Shown: positions 54,462 through 63,197, numbered from the stretch's first letter. The stretch: 64,000 bases of DNA from Lichenicoccus roseus (GCF_005844085.1 NZ_VCDI01000005.1:186001-250000), one strand, 5' to 3'. Notes: a model not told the origin generated them from the letters alone. Translations and numbers: made by a program.

Positions 54462-55127
54462 ATGATGACGGACCATCAGATCCTGAACCGCGCGCAGATG
54501 GCCGCACGGGTCGCGCAGGACATTCCTGGCGGCTGGTACTGCAATCTCGGCATCGGCATCCCGACGCTGATCGCCGATCATATCCCGGCCAGCCGCGAGG
54601 TCGTGCTGCATTCGGAGAACGGCATCCTCGGCATGGGACCGGCGCCGGAGCCGGACCAGATCGATCCGTGGCTGATCAACGCCGGCAAGCAGCATGTCAC
54701 GTTGCATCCCGGCGGCTCGTTCTTCCACCATGCCGACAGCTTCGCGATGATACGCGGCGGCCATATCGACCTCTGCGTGCTGGGCGCCTTCGAGGTTGCG
54801 GAGAATGGCGACCTCGCGAACTGGGCAACCTCGGCGGCCGATGCGGCGCCTGCCGTCGGCGGCGCGATGGATCTCGCGGTCGGCGCCAAGCGCATCTGGG
54901 TGGTGACCGAGCATGTCACCAAGGACGGCAAGTCGAAGCTGGTGGAGCGCTGCTCCTACCCGCTGACGGCACTCGGCGCGGTCAGCCGGATCTATACCAA
55001 CCTCGCGGTGGTGGACGTGACGCCGCAGGGTTTCGTGGTGCGCGAGATGGTCCCCGGGCTGACGTTCGAGGCGCTGCAGGACCGCACCGCCGCACGCCTG
55101 CATCTGCCGGAGAACCGCAATGGCTGA
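54462..55127 (+). CDS. pcaJ: 3-oxoadipate CoA-transferase subunit B
   Basis: This is the catalytic subunit of the CoA-transferase. The active-site glutamate is in LHSENGILGMGP (E52), which forms the glutamyl-CoA thioester in this family. WYCNLGIGIPTLIADHIP precedes it, and SFFHHADSFAMIRGGHIDLCVLGAFEVAENGDLANW follows. The protein has 221 residues from ATG 54462 (ATG 54465 is equally possible). The last codons overlap the start of pcaF by 8 bp, indicating coupling. Confidence 0.92.
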   Translation: MMTDHQILNRAQMAARVAQDIPGGWYCNLGIGIPTLIADHIPASREVVLHSENGILGMGPAPEPDQIDPWLINAGKQHVTLHPGGSFFHHADSFAMIRGGHIDLCVLGAFEVAENGDLANWATSAADAAPAVGGAMDLAVGAKRIWVVTEHVTKDGKSKLVERCSYPLTALGAVSRIYTNLAVVDVTPQGFVVREMVPGLTFEALQDRTAARLHLPENRNG

Positions 55128-56325
55128 CGCCTTCATCTGCGATTTCACCCGCACGCCGATCGGCCGCTACAACGGCGCGCTGCGCGACGTCCGCGCCGAC
55201 GATCTCGCGGCGCATCCGCTCCGGGTGCTGCGCGAGCGCAACGCGCAGGTCGACTGGGATGCGGTCGACGACTGCTATCTCGGCTGCGCCAACCAGGCCG
55301 GCGAGGATAATCGCGATGTGGCCCGCATGGCGGTGCTGCTCGCGGGCTACCCGGTGGGGACGCCCGGCTCGACGGTCAACCGGCTCTGCGGCTCCGGGCT
55401 GGACGCGGTGGGCACCGCCGCGCGCATGCTGCGTACCGGCGACGCCGAGCTGGTGCTGGCCGGCGGGGTCGAGAGCATGACCCGCGCGCCGTTCGTGATG
55501 GGCAAGGCGACCGAGGCATTCAGCCGACAGGCCGAACTGCAGGACACCACGCTAGGCTGGCGCTTCGTCAATCCGGCGATGCGGGCGGCCTGGGGCGTCG
55601 ACACCATGCCCGAGACCGGCGACAACGTGGCCGAGCAGTACGAAGTCTCGCGCGAGGACCAGGATCGTTTCGCCTATCGCTCTCAGCAGCGTGCGAAGGC
55701 GGCACAGGAAAGCGGTTTTTTCGCGCGCGAGATCACGCCGGTCACCATCAGGTCGAGGAAGAGCGAAGTCGTCGTCGGCGTCGACGAGCATCCTCGCCCG
55801 GACACCACCCTCGAAGGGCTGGCGAAGCTGCGCGCGCCGTTCCGGCCGGAGGGTGGCACCGTCACCGCCGGCAACGCGTCGGGCCTGAACGACGGTTCCG
55901 CCGCGCTGATCCTCGCCACCGAGGCCGGCGCCCGTCGCCACGGGCTCACGCCGCGTGCGCGCGTGGTGGCGATGGCGACCGCCGGTGTCGAGCCGCGGGT
56001 GATGGGGATCGGTCCGGTGCCGGCGGTGCGGCGGCTGCTGGCACGCACCGGTCTTGCACTCCCGGACATCGAACTGATCGAGCTGAACGAGGCATTCGCC
56101 AGCCAGTCGCTCGCCGTGCTGCGACAGCTCGGCCTGCCGGACGACGCCGCCCACGTCAATCCGCATGGCGGCGCGATCGCGCTCGGGCACCCGCTCGGCA
56201 TGTCCGGCGCCCGCCTCGCCCTGACGTCGGTGAACGCGCTGGAGACCCTGGGACTGAAGCGCGCGATTGCCACGATGTGCATCGGCGTCGGCCAGGGGAT
56301 CGCGGCGCTTATCGAGCGCGTGTGA
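55120..56325 (+). CDS. pcaF: 3-oxoadipyl-CoA thiolase
   Basis: PcaF cleaves beta-ketoadipyl-CoA to succinyl-CoA and acetyl-CoA, the last step of the pathway. The 401-residue protein has the thiolase nucleophile Cys90 in VNRLCGSGLDAVG, the histidine motif GGAIALGHPLGMSGAR and the second cysteine in ATMCIGVGQGIAALIERV. The start FICDFTRTPIGRYNGALRDVRADDLAAHPL is typical of PcaF rather than of biosynthetic acetoacetyl-CoA thiolases. Upstream steps (catechol or protocatechuate cleavage) are not in this window. It converges on ppd, overlapping that gene's 3' end by 17 bp. Confidence 0.92.
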   Translation: MADAFICDFTRTPIGRYNGALRDVRADDLAAHPLRVLRERNAQVDWDAVDDCYLGCANQAGEDNRDVARMAVLLAGYPVGTPGSTVNRLCGSGLDAVGTAARMLRTGDAELVLAGGVESMTRAPFVMGKATEAFSRQAELQDTTLGWRFVNPAMRAAWGVDTMPETGDNVAEQYEVSREDQDRFAYRSQQRAKAAQESGFFAREITPVTIRSRKSEVVVGVDEHPRPDTTLEGLAKLRAPFRPEGGTVTAGNASGLNDGSAALILATEAGARRHGLTPRARVVAMATAGVEPRVMGIGPVPAVRRLLARTGLALPDIELIELNEAFASQSLAVLRQLGLPDDAAHVNPHGGAIALGHPLGMSGARLALTSVNALETLGLKRAIATMCIGVGQGIAALIERV

Positions 56326-57475
56326 CCGGATCGTCCAGCAGAAAGGCGCGGAAGCGACGCGCCACTTCGTGCGGCGCCACCGTCGGCCGGCCGAGCGCCT
56401 TGATCGAGCCGGGCGCGATGCGGGCATGCACCAGTACCGGCCCCTCGAAATCCAGGGCCGCGCGCATCGCCTGATCGAAGCCGGATGCATCGTCGACCGA
56501 CCAGGCGGCCGCGTAGCCGCACGCCAGCGCCACGCCGGCGAAGTCGACACTGGCCGATACCGTCGACTGGCCGCCGGTGCTGTCATGCACGCCGTTGTCG
56601 AGCAGCACGTGCAGCAGGTTCGGCGGATGCTGCGCGCCGATGGTTGCGAGCGTGCCAAGCTTCATCAGCGCCGCGCCGTCGCCATCCAGCACCACCACCC
56701 GCCGCTCGGGCCGCGTCATCGCCACCCCGAGCGCCATGCCTGAGGCACCGCCCATCGAGCCGACCTGATACAGATGCTGCGCCCGGTCATCGAGAGTGAA
56801 CAGTTCGCGGCCGCTCTTGCCGGTGGTGGCGATCACCGCCGCCTGCCCGGGCAGCAACGCAAGCATCCGCTCCAGCAGGGCAATGCGCGGAGGCCGGTCG
56901 CCATACGCGCGCAGATCGTAGTGCAGGCCGCGCTGACGCTGCGGGCGCGACGGTTCCGACAGCGTCTCGTCGGCGACGCTGCCCTGCTCCATCACCAGGG
57001 CAAACGGCAGGCTGTCGCTCTCGAACCGAGCCTGCGCCGCCGCCAGGGCCGGCGCGATGGCGTCGTCACGCGCCGGGAACGGCAGGCTCGGCACCTCGCA
57101 CAGGCTTAGCAGGTCCTGGGTGATCCGGCCCATCAGCGCGTGTTGCGGCTCATCCGGAATGCCGGGCTGGCCGCGCCAGGTCACCACCATCAGCAGCGGA
57201 ATGCGGAACGGGTGGTTCAACGAGGTGAGCGGGTTGACCGCGTTGCCGAGCCCGGAGTTCTGGCAGATCACCACCCCGCCGCGCCCACCAAGCCAGGCCC
57301 CGGCGGCAATCGCCACCGCCTCGCCCTCGCTGGCGGCACCGACATAGTCCAGCCCCGCGCCTGCCGAGCTCGCGACCCGGTTGATCAACGGCGTCAGGAA
57401 CGAGCACGGCACACCGGACCAGAAATCCAGGCCGCGCGCCGCTGAGGCGTTGATGAAGGCAGACGCTTCAAGCAT
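56309..57475 (-). CDS. ppd: Phosphonopyruvate decarboxylase
   Basis: Ppd decarboxylates phosphonopyruvate to phosphonoacetaldehyde, pulling the unfavourable PEP mutase reaction forward. The 388-residue thiamine-diphosphate enzyme has the N-terminal PYR-domain features FWSGVPCSFLTPLIN, AASEGEAVAIAAGAWLGG and QNSGLGNAVNPLTSLN. The ThDP/Mg motif is VVVLDGDGAALMKLGTLATI ... LLDNGVHDSTGGQ. The ATG at 57475 has a strong AAGGAGA site 6 bp upstream. It lies downstream of pepM on the same strand, separated by a large inverted-repeat element. Its 3' end overlaps pcaF. Confidence 0.93.
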   Translation of the reverse strand: MLEASAFINASAARGLDFWSGVPCSFLTPLINRVASSAGAGLDYVGAASEGEAVAIAAGAWLGGRGGVVICQNSGLGNAVNPLTSLNHPFRIPLLMVVTWRGQPGIPDEPQHALMGRITQDLLSLCEVPSLPFPARDDAIAPALAAAQARFESDSLPFALVMEQGSVADETLSEPSRPQRQRGLHYDLRAYGDRPPRIALLERMLALLPGQAAVIATTGKSGRELFTLDDRAQHLYQVGSMGGASGMALGVAMTRPERRVVVLDGDGAALMKLGTLATIGAQHPPNLLHVLLDNGVHDSTGGQSTVSASVDFAGVALACGYAAAWSVDDASGFDQAMRAALDFEGPVLVHARIAPGSIKALGRPTVAPHEVARRFRAFLLDDPVTRAR

Positions 57476-57496
57476 GCCATCTCCTTGTCGGCACCA

Positions 57497-57658
57497 AAAG
57501 CTGCTTGCAGACGCCTGCTGCTGGATGAGAGCGGCCCTCCAGGGCCGCGGCCGGCGTGCCATTCCGAGCACCGGAGCGGAGCGGCCGTCTGGCCGTGAGC
57601 ACCGGAGAGCAGGAATGGCGCGTCGGATCGCCAGCAGCGGGCGTCTGCAAGCAGCTTT
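57497..57658. repeat. 162-bp branched inverted-repeat element between pepM and ppd
   Basis: The outer arms are 28 bp each (57497-57524 and 57631-57658) and match at 27 positions. Inner arms of 15 bp (57551-57565 and 57612-57626) match at 13. Between the left arms is a perfect mini-hairpin GCGGCCCT / AGGGCCGC (57531-57548), and the apex has CGGCC / GGCCG (57582-57595). GAGCACCGGAG is repeated directly at 57566 and 57597. The element starts on the last base of the pepM stop and ends just before the ppd ribosome site. It could be a REP/MITE-type element or an RNA structure that separates expression of the two genes. Confidence 0.85.
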
Positions 57659-59448
57659 CAGGAGAAGTTGCGGGCGTCGGCCAGGTCCGTGATCGTGTCC
57701 ACATCGAGCCAGTGGCCGGTGATGTAGTGCACCGCGACCGGGTGGCGCTCGTTCAGCCGGGACAGCAGCGCCGGCAGGTCGGCGGTGGCGGCGATACCTT
57801 CCGCCTGCATCGACGCCATCTCCTCACGCACCCACTCGGCACCGCGGGCGCTGAGGCGAAGCAGCCCGATCCACTCGCCGGATGGGGTCTCGCGTGCGCG
57901 TTCGCCCATGCTCACCAGTCGGGCCGGCTGGTCGTCGAGATAGCTTGCCGAGAACGCCTTGTCGGCGGCGACGAGGTCGCGTGGGTTCGGCTCGTGCCGG
58001 CTGCCACCGCCCGGCGCGCGCTGGCGCAGGGCATCGACGGCGATGACGATGTCGGCCTCGACCGCGAGCAGCGCATCCAGGATGTAGCGCCGGAACAGCA
58101 CGTCGCCGTAGACGATGACGCTCTCGCCGTGCAGGCGCTCGACGGCGCACAGCAGGGAGGCGACCTCGCCGGTGGTCGCATGGTCGTCGTTGTCGAGCAT
58201 GACAAGCTCGCCGACCCCGAGGCGGGCCGGTTCGATGGCCTGCTTGCAATAGCCGCGCACCACCGCGACGTCGCGCACCCCGGCCCGGCCCAGCACGCCC
58301 AGCAGATGCGAAAGCAGCGGGCGGCCGCGCAGGTCGACCATGCATTTCGGCTTGTCCGCGGTGTAGGCGCCGAGTTCTGCCCCATGCGAGGCAGCGAGCA
58401 CGATGCCGCGCACCGGGCGGACCGCCGGACCCACCGGCCGCGCCGGCACCGAGGCCGCCGGCAGGTAGCGCTCGCCCGCTGCTTCAAGCTCATCGTTGTC
58501 GGTGAGCGCGAAGATGTCCTTTACCGACACCACCTCCGCCTCGACCCCGGCCAGGCTCTGCTCGCGATGGATGCGTGACGCGGTCTCGCGCATTGCGGTG
58601 ATCGAGGCGCGCACCAGATGGTTCGCCCAGATGATCGTCGAGACGCCGGCGTTGCGGAACACCTCGGTCGGGGTGGAGTAGTACATCGTCGGCACGATCA
58701 CCACCGGGCAACGTCCGCCCCAGCGTTCCATGAAGGCGAGGATCTCGCCGGCATGGCGTTTCTTCGAATGCATCAAAATCGCATCTGCGCCGGCGGCGTG
58801 ATAGGCCTCGGCGCGGCGAAGCGCCTCCTCCATGGAGTGCCCGGAGATCAGCGCCTCGACGCGCGCCACCAGCACGAAATCATCGTCCGGCTGGGCGTCC
58901 TTGCCGGCGCGTATGCGTCCGCAGAACTCCTCCATGTCGGCCAGCGGCTGCGCCTCGCCGATGAAGGAATTGGTCTTCGGGAACAGCTTGTCCTCGATGC
59001 AGACGCCGGCGATGCCGCGCTCGGTCAGCTTGCGCACCAGCCGGCGCACGTTGTTGAAGTTGCCGTAGCCGGTATCGCCGTCGAGCAGGATCGGCAGGCT
59101 GCTGGCATCGGCCATGTATTCGGCCTGCTCCAGCACCTGCGTCCACGACGCCTCGTTGTTGTCGCGCAGGCCGAGGGCGGCGGACATCGACAGGCCCGAC
59201 CCCCAGATGCCGGCGAAGCCCGCCTCCTCGACAAGCTTGGCGGACAGGCCTGAATGCGCCTCCATCAGGAAGCCGAGCTCCGGCCCCTCGATCAGGTCGC
59301 GCAGGCGGCGGAAGCGGCTGGGGGTGGTAGACGGCCTGTGCGGAGGCGCGGCGGTCGTTGCGGCCTCCATGCCATCGGGAGACCAAGCCGCGGCCCGCTT
59401 GTCCACCGCGCCGCTTGTCGAATTGCTCAATTGCGATCTACCTGTCAT
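57658..59448 (-). CDS. pepM: Phosphoenolpyruvate mutase fused to a nucleotidyltransferase-like domain
   Basis: PepM makes the C-P bond, converting PEP to phosphonopyruvate. From ATG 59448 the protein has 596 residues; ATG 59370 is a likely alternative that removes a non-conserved extension. Residues about 45-330 are the mutase: [50 protein letters not shown] and the diagnostic loop [13 protein letters not shown] (E152-D153-K154 onward), which separates PEP mutases from isocitrate lyase relatives. From about residue 345 a nucleotidyltransferase-like domain follows ([47 protein letters not shown]). Its nucleotide-binding loop lacks the canonical GxGxR. Such fusions occur in known phosphonate pathways. 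It is divergent from a second nucleotidyltransferase gene. Confidence 0.93.
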   Translation of the reverse strand: MTGRSQLSNSTSGAVDKRAAAWSPDGMEAATTAAPPHRPSTTPSRFRRLRDLIEGPELGFLMEAHSGLSAKLVEEAGFAGIWGSGLSMSAALGLRDNNEASWTQVLEQAEYMADASSLPILLDGDTGYGNFNNVRRLVRKLTERGIAGVCIEDKLFPKTNSFIGEAQPLADMEEFCGRIRAGKDAQPDDDFVLVARVEALISGHSMEEALRRAEAYHAAGADAILMHSKKRHAGEILAFMERWGGRCPVVIVPTMYYSTPTEVFRNAGVSTIIWANHLVRASITAMRETASRIHREQSLAGVEAEVVSVKDIFALTDNDELEAAGERYLPAASVPARPVGPAVRPVRGIVLAASHGAELGAYTADKPKCMVDLRGRPLLSHLLGVLGRAGVRDVAVVRGYCKQAIEPARLGVGELVMLDNDDHATTGEVASLLCAVERLHGESVIVYGDVLFRRYILDALLAVEADIVIAVDALRQRAPGGGSRHEPNPRDLVAADKAFSASYLDDQPARLVSMGERARETPSGEWIGLLRLSARGAEWVREEMASMQAEGIAATADLPALLSRLNERHPVAVHYITGHWLDVDTITDLADARNFS

Positions 59449-59497
59449 CAACCCGGTTACAGAACTGCATCAAAAGCGACACTTCGGCTACAGATAA

Positions 59498-60271
59498 ATG
59501 ACCGATGACCACTTGCCCGGGCCCGGGTTCCGGACCCTCATCCTCGCCGCCGGGCGTGGCCGGCGCCTTGGTGGCGGCGACGCGCAGATGCCGAAGGTGC
59601 TGCTCGAGTTCGGCGGCGAGACGCTGCTGGCTCGGCATCTGCGGCTGCTGGCGGCGGTGGGGGCGGACCGGGTCAGCATCGTGGTCGGCTATCGCGGGGC
59701 GGCCATCGCAGCCGAGCTCGAGCGGATCGGCTGGCGGGACCGCGTGGATCTGATCGAGAACCTCGAATGGCGGCAGGGCAGCGTGGTATCGCTCGACCGC
59801 GGAGCCTCGATTCTCGATGGCGAGGCGCCGGTGGTGCTGATGGATGGCGACGTGATCTACGACCACCGGCTGCTGCAGCGCCTGCTCGGCGGGCGGCACC
59901 CCGGCACCCTGTTGCTCGACCGCGAGATCGAGCCGGGCGACGAACCGGTGAAGATATGCGTGGCGGGCGGGCAACGTATCGTGGACTTCGCCAAGCGCCC
60001 GGCGGTGGCGTCCGAATGGCACGGCGAGTCGGTCGGGTTCTTCTGCTTTGCCCCTGCGCTCGCGCGGCGGCTGGGGGAGGCCGTCCGCGCGGTGGTCCAG
60101 GCCGGGGATACCATGACGGAGTACGAGGAGCCGATCCGCGCCCTGATCCGGGCAGATACGGACGGCACCCTGTTCGGCTTCGAGGACGTGACCGGACTGC
60201 CCTGGACGGAGATCGATTTCATGGAAGATGTCGCAAAGGCCAACGCCCTGCTGCCGAGCCTTGCCGCATGA
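59498..60271 (+). CDS. Stand-alone sugar/phosphonate nucleotidyltransferase
   Basis: This nucleotidyltransferase of 257 residues has the full signature TLILAAGRGRRLGGGDAQMPKVLLEFGGETLLARHLRLL. PVVLMDGDVIYDHRLLQRL fits the metal-binding Asp and GLPWTEIDFMEDVAKANAL the C-terminal part. Similar proteins transfer NMP to sugar phosphates, phosphocholine or phosphonates (LicC- and PntC-type). Next to pepM, the likely substrate is a phosphonate such as 2-aminoethylphosphonate or its hydroxylated form; this is inference. The stop overlaps the dioxygenase start (ATGA). No ribosome site is clear before ATG 59498. Confidence 0.8.
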   Translation: MTDDHLPGPGFRTLILAAGRGRRLGGGDAQMPKVLLEFGGETLLARHLRLLAAVGADRVSIVVGYRGAAIAAELERIGWRDRVDLIENLEWRQGSVVSLDRGASILDGEAPVVLMDGDVIYDHRLLQRLLGGRHPGTLLLDREIEPGDEPVKICVAGGQRIVDFAKRPAVASEWHGESVGFFCFAPALARRLGEAVRAVVQAGDTMTEYEEPIRALIRADTDGTLFGFEDVTGLPWTEIDFMEDVAKANALLPSLAA

Positions 60272-61044
60272 ACATCGTTCTCACCGCGCCGGCCGACCGG
60301 CTGCCGAACGACGCCGAGATCGCCACCATGCGCGAGACCGGCACACTCGTGGTGCCGGGCTTCTTTGGCCCCGGGCAGACCGCGTCGCTGGTCGGGTGGA
60401 CCGGCGAGATCGCCAGCCGTCCCGAGGTCGTCGGCGGCCAGATGGTCTATCACGAGGACAGCCTGATCGAGCCCGGCCGCCGGGTGGTGCAGCGTATCGA
60501 GGATTTCTGCAGCCACCATCCGCAGATGGACCAGGCGGCGCGCAACGGCGCGCTCACGCGTTGGCTCGACCTGCTGATGGGCGGTGCCACGGTGCTGTTC
60601 AAGGACAAGATCAACTTCAAGTACCCGGGTGGCGACGGCTTCAAGGCGCACCAGGACCAGGCCGCCGGCTGGAGCCGCTATGCGCCGCTTTTCGTCACCG
60701 CCCTGGTGACCATCGATGCGGCGACGATCGAGAACGGCTGCCTGGAGATCGCCACCGCGCCCCGTGCCCGCGGACTGCTGGGCGAGGAGTGGGCGCCGCT
60801 CGCCGAGGACGAGCTGGGGCTGGTGGCGGTGCCGACACAGCCCGGCGACGTGATCTTCTTCGACAGCTACGTTGCCCACGCCAGCAAGCCCAACCTCACC
60901 GCCGCGCCGCGCCGGGTGCTGTACCTGACCTACAACCTTGCCGAGGCCGGCGACCACCGTGCCCGCTACTTCGCCGAGAAGCGTGCAGCCTTCCCGCCCG
61001 ATATCGAGCGGGCGCCGGGATCGAGCTACGTGTTCAGGGTCTAG
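60268..61044 (+). CDS. PhyH-type Fe(II)/2-oxoglutarate dioxygenase
   Basis: This protein of 258 residues belongs to the phytanoyl-CoA dioxygenase family. The iron ligands are visible as HxD in GDGFKAHQDQAAGW and a distal His in FDSYVAHASKPN. The arginine expected to bind 2-oxoglutarate is in RRVLYLTYN. It is translationally coupled to the nucleotidyltransferase. PhyH-family enzymes hydroxylate phosphonates in other pathways (PhnY acts on 2-aminoethylphosphonate), so a phosphonate hydroxylase role is reasonable but not proven. The stop overlaps the stop of the convergent TonB-receptor gene at a CTAG. Confidence 0.8.
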   Translation: MNIVLTAPADRLPNDAEIATMRETGTLVVPGFFGPGQTASLVGWTGEIASRPEVVGGQMVYHEDSLIEPGRRVVQRIEDFCSHHPQMDQAARNGALTRWLDLLMGGATVLFKDKINFKYPGGDGFKAHQDQAAGWSRYAPLFVTALVTIDAATIENGCLEIATAPRARGLLGEEWAPLAEDELGLVAVPTQPGDVIFFDSYVAHASKPNLTAAPRRVLYLTYNLAEAGDHRARYFAEKRAAFPPDIERAPGSSYVFRV

Positions 61045-63197
61045 AAGCGGGTGGTGGCGGCAAGGAAGAACGAGCGCCCGGCCTGGGTCCAGTACAGCGG
61101 CGTTCCTCCGAGGGTGTAGCCGGCAAGGCCGTCGATCCTGCGGCTGCCGAGCAGGTTGAAGGCCTGCGCACGCAGCTGGATCGGCGACGCGGCGCGCGGC
61201 AGCAGCGTGTAGCCGGTAGAGAGATCGAGCTGGTTGTACGGCGCGATCCATTGCGTACCGCCGGTGTCGCCATACAAGCCGCCGACCCAGCGATCGATGG
61301 CGGATGCATCGAGTGCGCCGCGCCGGAGCAGCAGCCCGGCCGAGATCGTCGCCTGCGGTGTGTCCGGCGCCGGACCGCTGACATCATCCAGGCCGCCGGA
61401 CTGGTGCGCCTGGTTCAGCGATCCGCTGCCGTAGAGGCTCAGCCCGAGGCCCATCGTCCAGGTGCCTTCCGCCTCGACGCCGCGATAGGTGACGCGGCCG
61501 GAATCGTAATCCAGGCTCTCGCCCGCGACCGTCCGGACGCCGACCGCATGGTCCAGCACGATGTCGTAGAGATCGGCGGACAGCAGCAGCGCATGCGAGC
61601 GCCAGGCGGTGCCGAGCTGGAAGTTCCAGGTCGTCTCCGGTACGACCGCCGCCCGGCCAGGCTGGCTGACGTCGTAATCCTGCAGTGGCGGGGCGAGGAA
61701 ACCCCTTGCGGCCTGGATGTAGGCGTCCCATTGCGGCCGAAGCCGGAGCCGGGCGGTGACGCTCGGCAGCGCGGCGCCGACGCTGGCTGAAAACCGCTCC
61801 GGCCGGCGCGTGCCCTCCATCACGGCGGCATCGACATCGCGCCGGAACCAGGCACCCTTTACGCCGGCCGACAGCGTCAGCCACGGCGACCCGTGCCAGT
61901 CCAGCTGCGCATAAGGCTGCACGGTGAGCAGGTTCTCGTCCTGCTGGCGATCGGTCGCGGCACTTCCGGCGACACCCTTCACGGGTGCGAGCGCCGGGTT
62001 CGGCACGCCCAGGGTCGCATCCGTCTCCACCAGGCTGCGTGCGTTGGCCTGGCGCTCGATCCAGAGGCCCGCCTCGCCGGTAAGGTCGGCCGGCAGGGAA
62101 TGGCCGGCGCGCACGATGTCGCCCCAGGCCCGCAGCCCGTTGCGGCCGTACTGGCCGGGCACGTCGTCCAGACTGCGAGCGGTGCCGTTCGGCGTGCTGC
62201 CGTTGGGATCGAGGCCCTGCTCAAAATGCCGGTCCAGCCCGTAGGTATAGAGGGTGTCGGATAGGGTGATGCCGGAGGTAGTCCGGCTCAGCCGGGCGTA
62301 GGACAGGTCGGTGTGGTAGACCGAGCTGTTGTAGCCCTCGAACGCCTGCGAGGCCGGGTTGCGGTTGAGCGCTGCCGACGGACCGGACGCGGCGATCTGG
62401 GCGAGGGTCGCCCCCGGCGGCTCGTTCTGCACCGTGCGGCTGAGGTTGGAGAGCAGGGTCAGCGTCCAGTTCGGCCCAAGCTCCAGTGCCGCCTTGCCGA
62501 ACAAGGTGCCGCGCCGCTGCGCCGCATCGTCGAGCGCGCCGTCGCTGCGCGCGGTTTCGGCATCGAGCAGGACGGCGCCCCCGCCGGGCAGCGCGCCGGC
62601 GCCGGAGTTCAGCAGCACGCCACCGGCCACCGTGCCGAACGACCCGCCGGCTGCTGTCGGGGAGACCGAGCCGCTGGCGGCCGGCCCGATCGAGCGAAGC
62701 GCCACGGTTCCGCCGAAGGTCGCGTCGCCGACGGTGGTGGCGTCGCCGGGTCCGCGATCGACCGTGACGCTGCCGAGGTCGCGCAGGACGAAGTAGGCCG
62801 AGCTGTGATGGGTGAAATCGTCGCTGTCGGCGAACGGGATGCTGTCGAAGGTCACGTTGTACTGGCCGTCCTGGAAGCCACGGATCGACAGCGTCTGCGC
62901 CTCGCCCAGGCCCGGACCGTTCGGCGCCACGTCGATGACCGAAGGGGTCAGCCGGATGGCGTCGTCGTAGTTGCCGGTGGGCGCCACCGCCCGGTCGAGC
63001 GTGGCGCGGCCGACGATCGAGCTCGGCTCCGAGGCGCCAGGATCCTGCTGCGTCAGCGCCTCGGCCGCCGCGCCGGAGTCCGGGCCGGCGGTGACGGTGA
63101 TCGTCTCGTCGGAGGCAGCGGCAGGCGTCGGGGCGAGGAGCGGGACGAGGATGCCGGCCGCAAGCAGTGTCGTGACGAAGCAAGGACGGACAGGCAT
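61041..63197 (-). CDS. TonB-dependent outer-membrane receptor
   Basis: This outer-membrane receptor of 718 residues has a signal peptide with cleavage near PAAA-SDE at about residue 29. A plug domain follows (RATLDRAVAPTGNYDDAIRLTPSVIDVAP, LSIRGFQDGQYNVTFDSIPFADSDD, VTVDRGPGDATTVGDATFGGTVAL), then a 22-strand-type barrel ending in an aromatic residue (FFLAATTRF). Substrate is unknown; TonB receptors import siderophores, cobalamin, sugars and similar compounds. ATG 63197 is chosen, with GTG 63203 two codons earlier as an alternative. No cobalamin riboswitch or Fur box is obvious in the 64-bp upstream gap. It converges on the dioxygenase gene. Confidence 0.88.
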   Translation of the reverse strand: MPVRPCFVTTLLAAGILVPLLAPTPAAASDETITVTAGPDSGAAAEALTQQDPGASEPSSIVGRATLDRAVAPTGNYDDAIRLTPSVIDVAPNGPGLGEAQTLSIRGFQDGQYNVTFDSIPFADSDDFTHHSSAYFVLRDLGSVTVDRGPGDATTVGDATFGGTVALRSIGPAASGSVSPTAAGGSFGTVAGGVLLNSGAGALPGGGAVLLDAETARSDGALDDAAQRRGTLFGKAALELGPNWTLTLLSNLSRTVQNEPPGATLAQIAASGPSAALNRNPASQAFEGYNSSVYHTDLSYARLSRTTSGITLSDTLYTYGLDRHFEQGLDPNGSTPNGTARSLDDVPGQYGRNGLRAWGDIVRAGHSLPADLTGEAGLWIERQANARSLVETDATLGVPNPALAPVKGVAGSAATDRQQDENLLTVQPYAQLDWHGSPWLTLSAGVKGAWFRRDVDAAVMEGTRRPERFSASVGAALPSVTARLRLRPQWDAYIQAARGFLAPPLQDYDVSQPGRAAVVPETTWNFQLGTAWRSHALLLSADLYDIVLDHAVGVRTVAGESLDYDSGRVTYRGVEAEGTWTMGLGLSLYGSGSLNQAHQSGGLDDVSGPAPDTPQATISAGLLLRRGALDASAIDRWVGGLYGDTGGTQWIAPYNQLDLSTGYTLLPRAASPIQLRAQAFNLLGSRRIDGLAGYTLGGTPLYWTQAGRSFFLAATTRF

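Noticed and set aside
57658-59448. PepM as an isocitrate lyase-type or oxaloacetate-hydrolase-type relative
   Set aside because: The loop [11 protein letters not shown] is the PEP-mutase signature, and ppd follows directly, so the mutase assignment is much stronger.
61041-61044. Overlapping stops of the dioxygenase and TonB-receptor genes as a special signal
   Set aside because: The palindromic CTAG simply serves both stops of tightly packed convergent genes; no other structure is seen around it.
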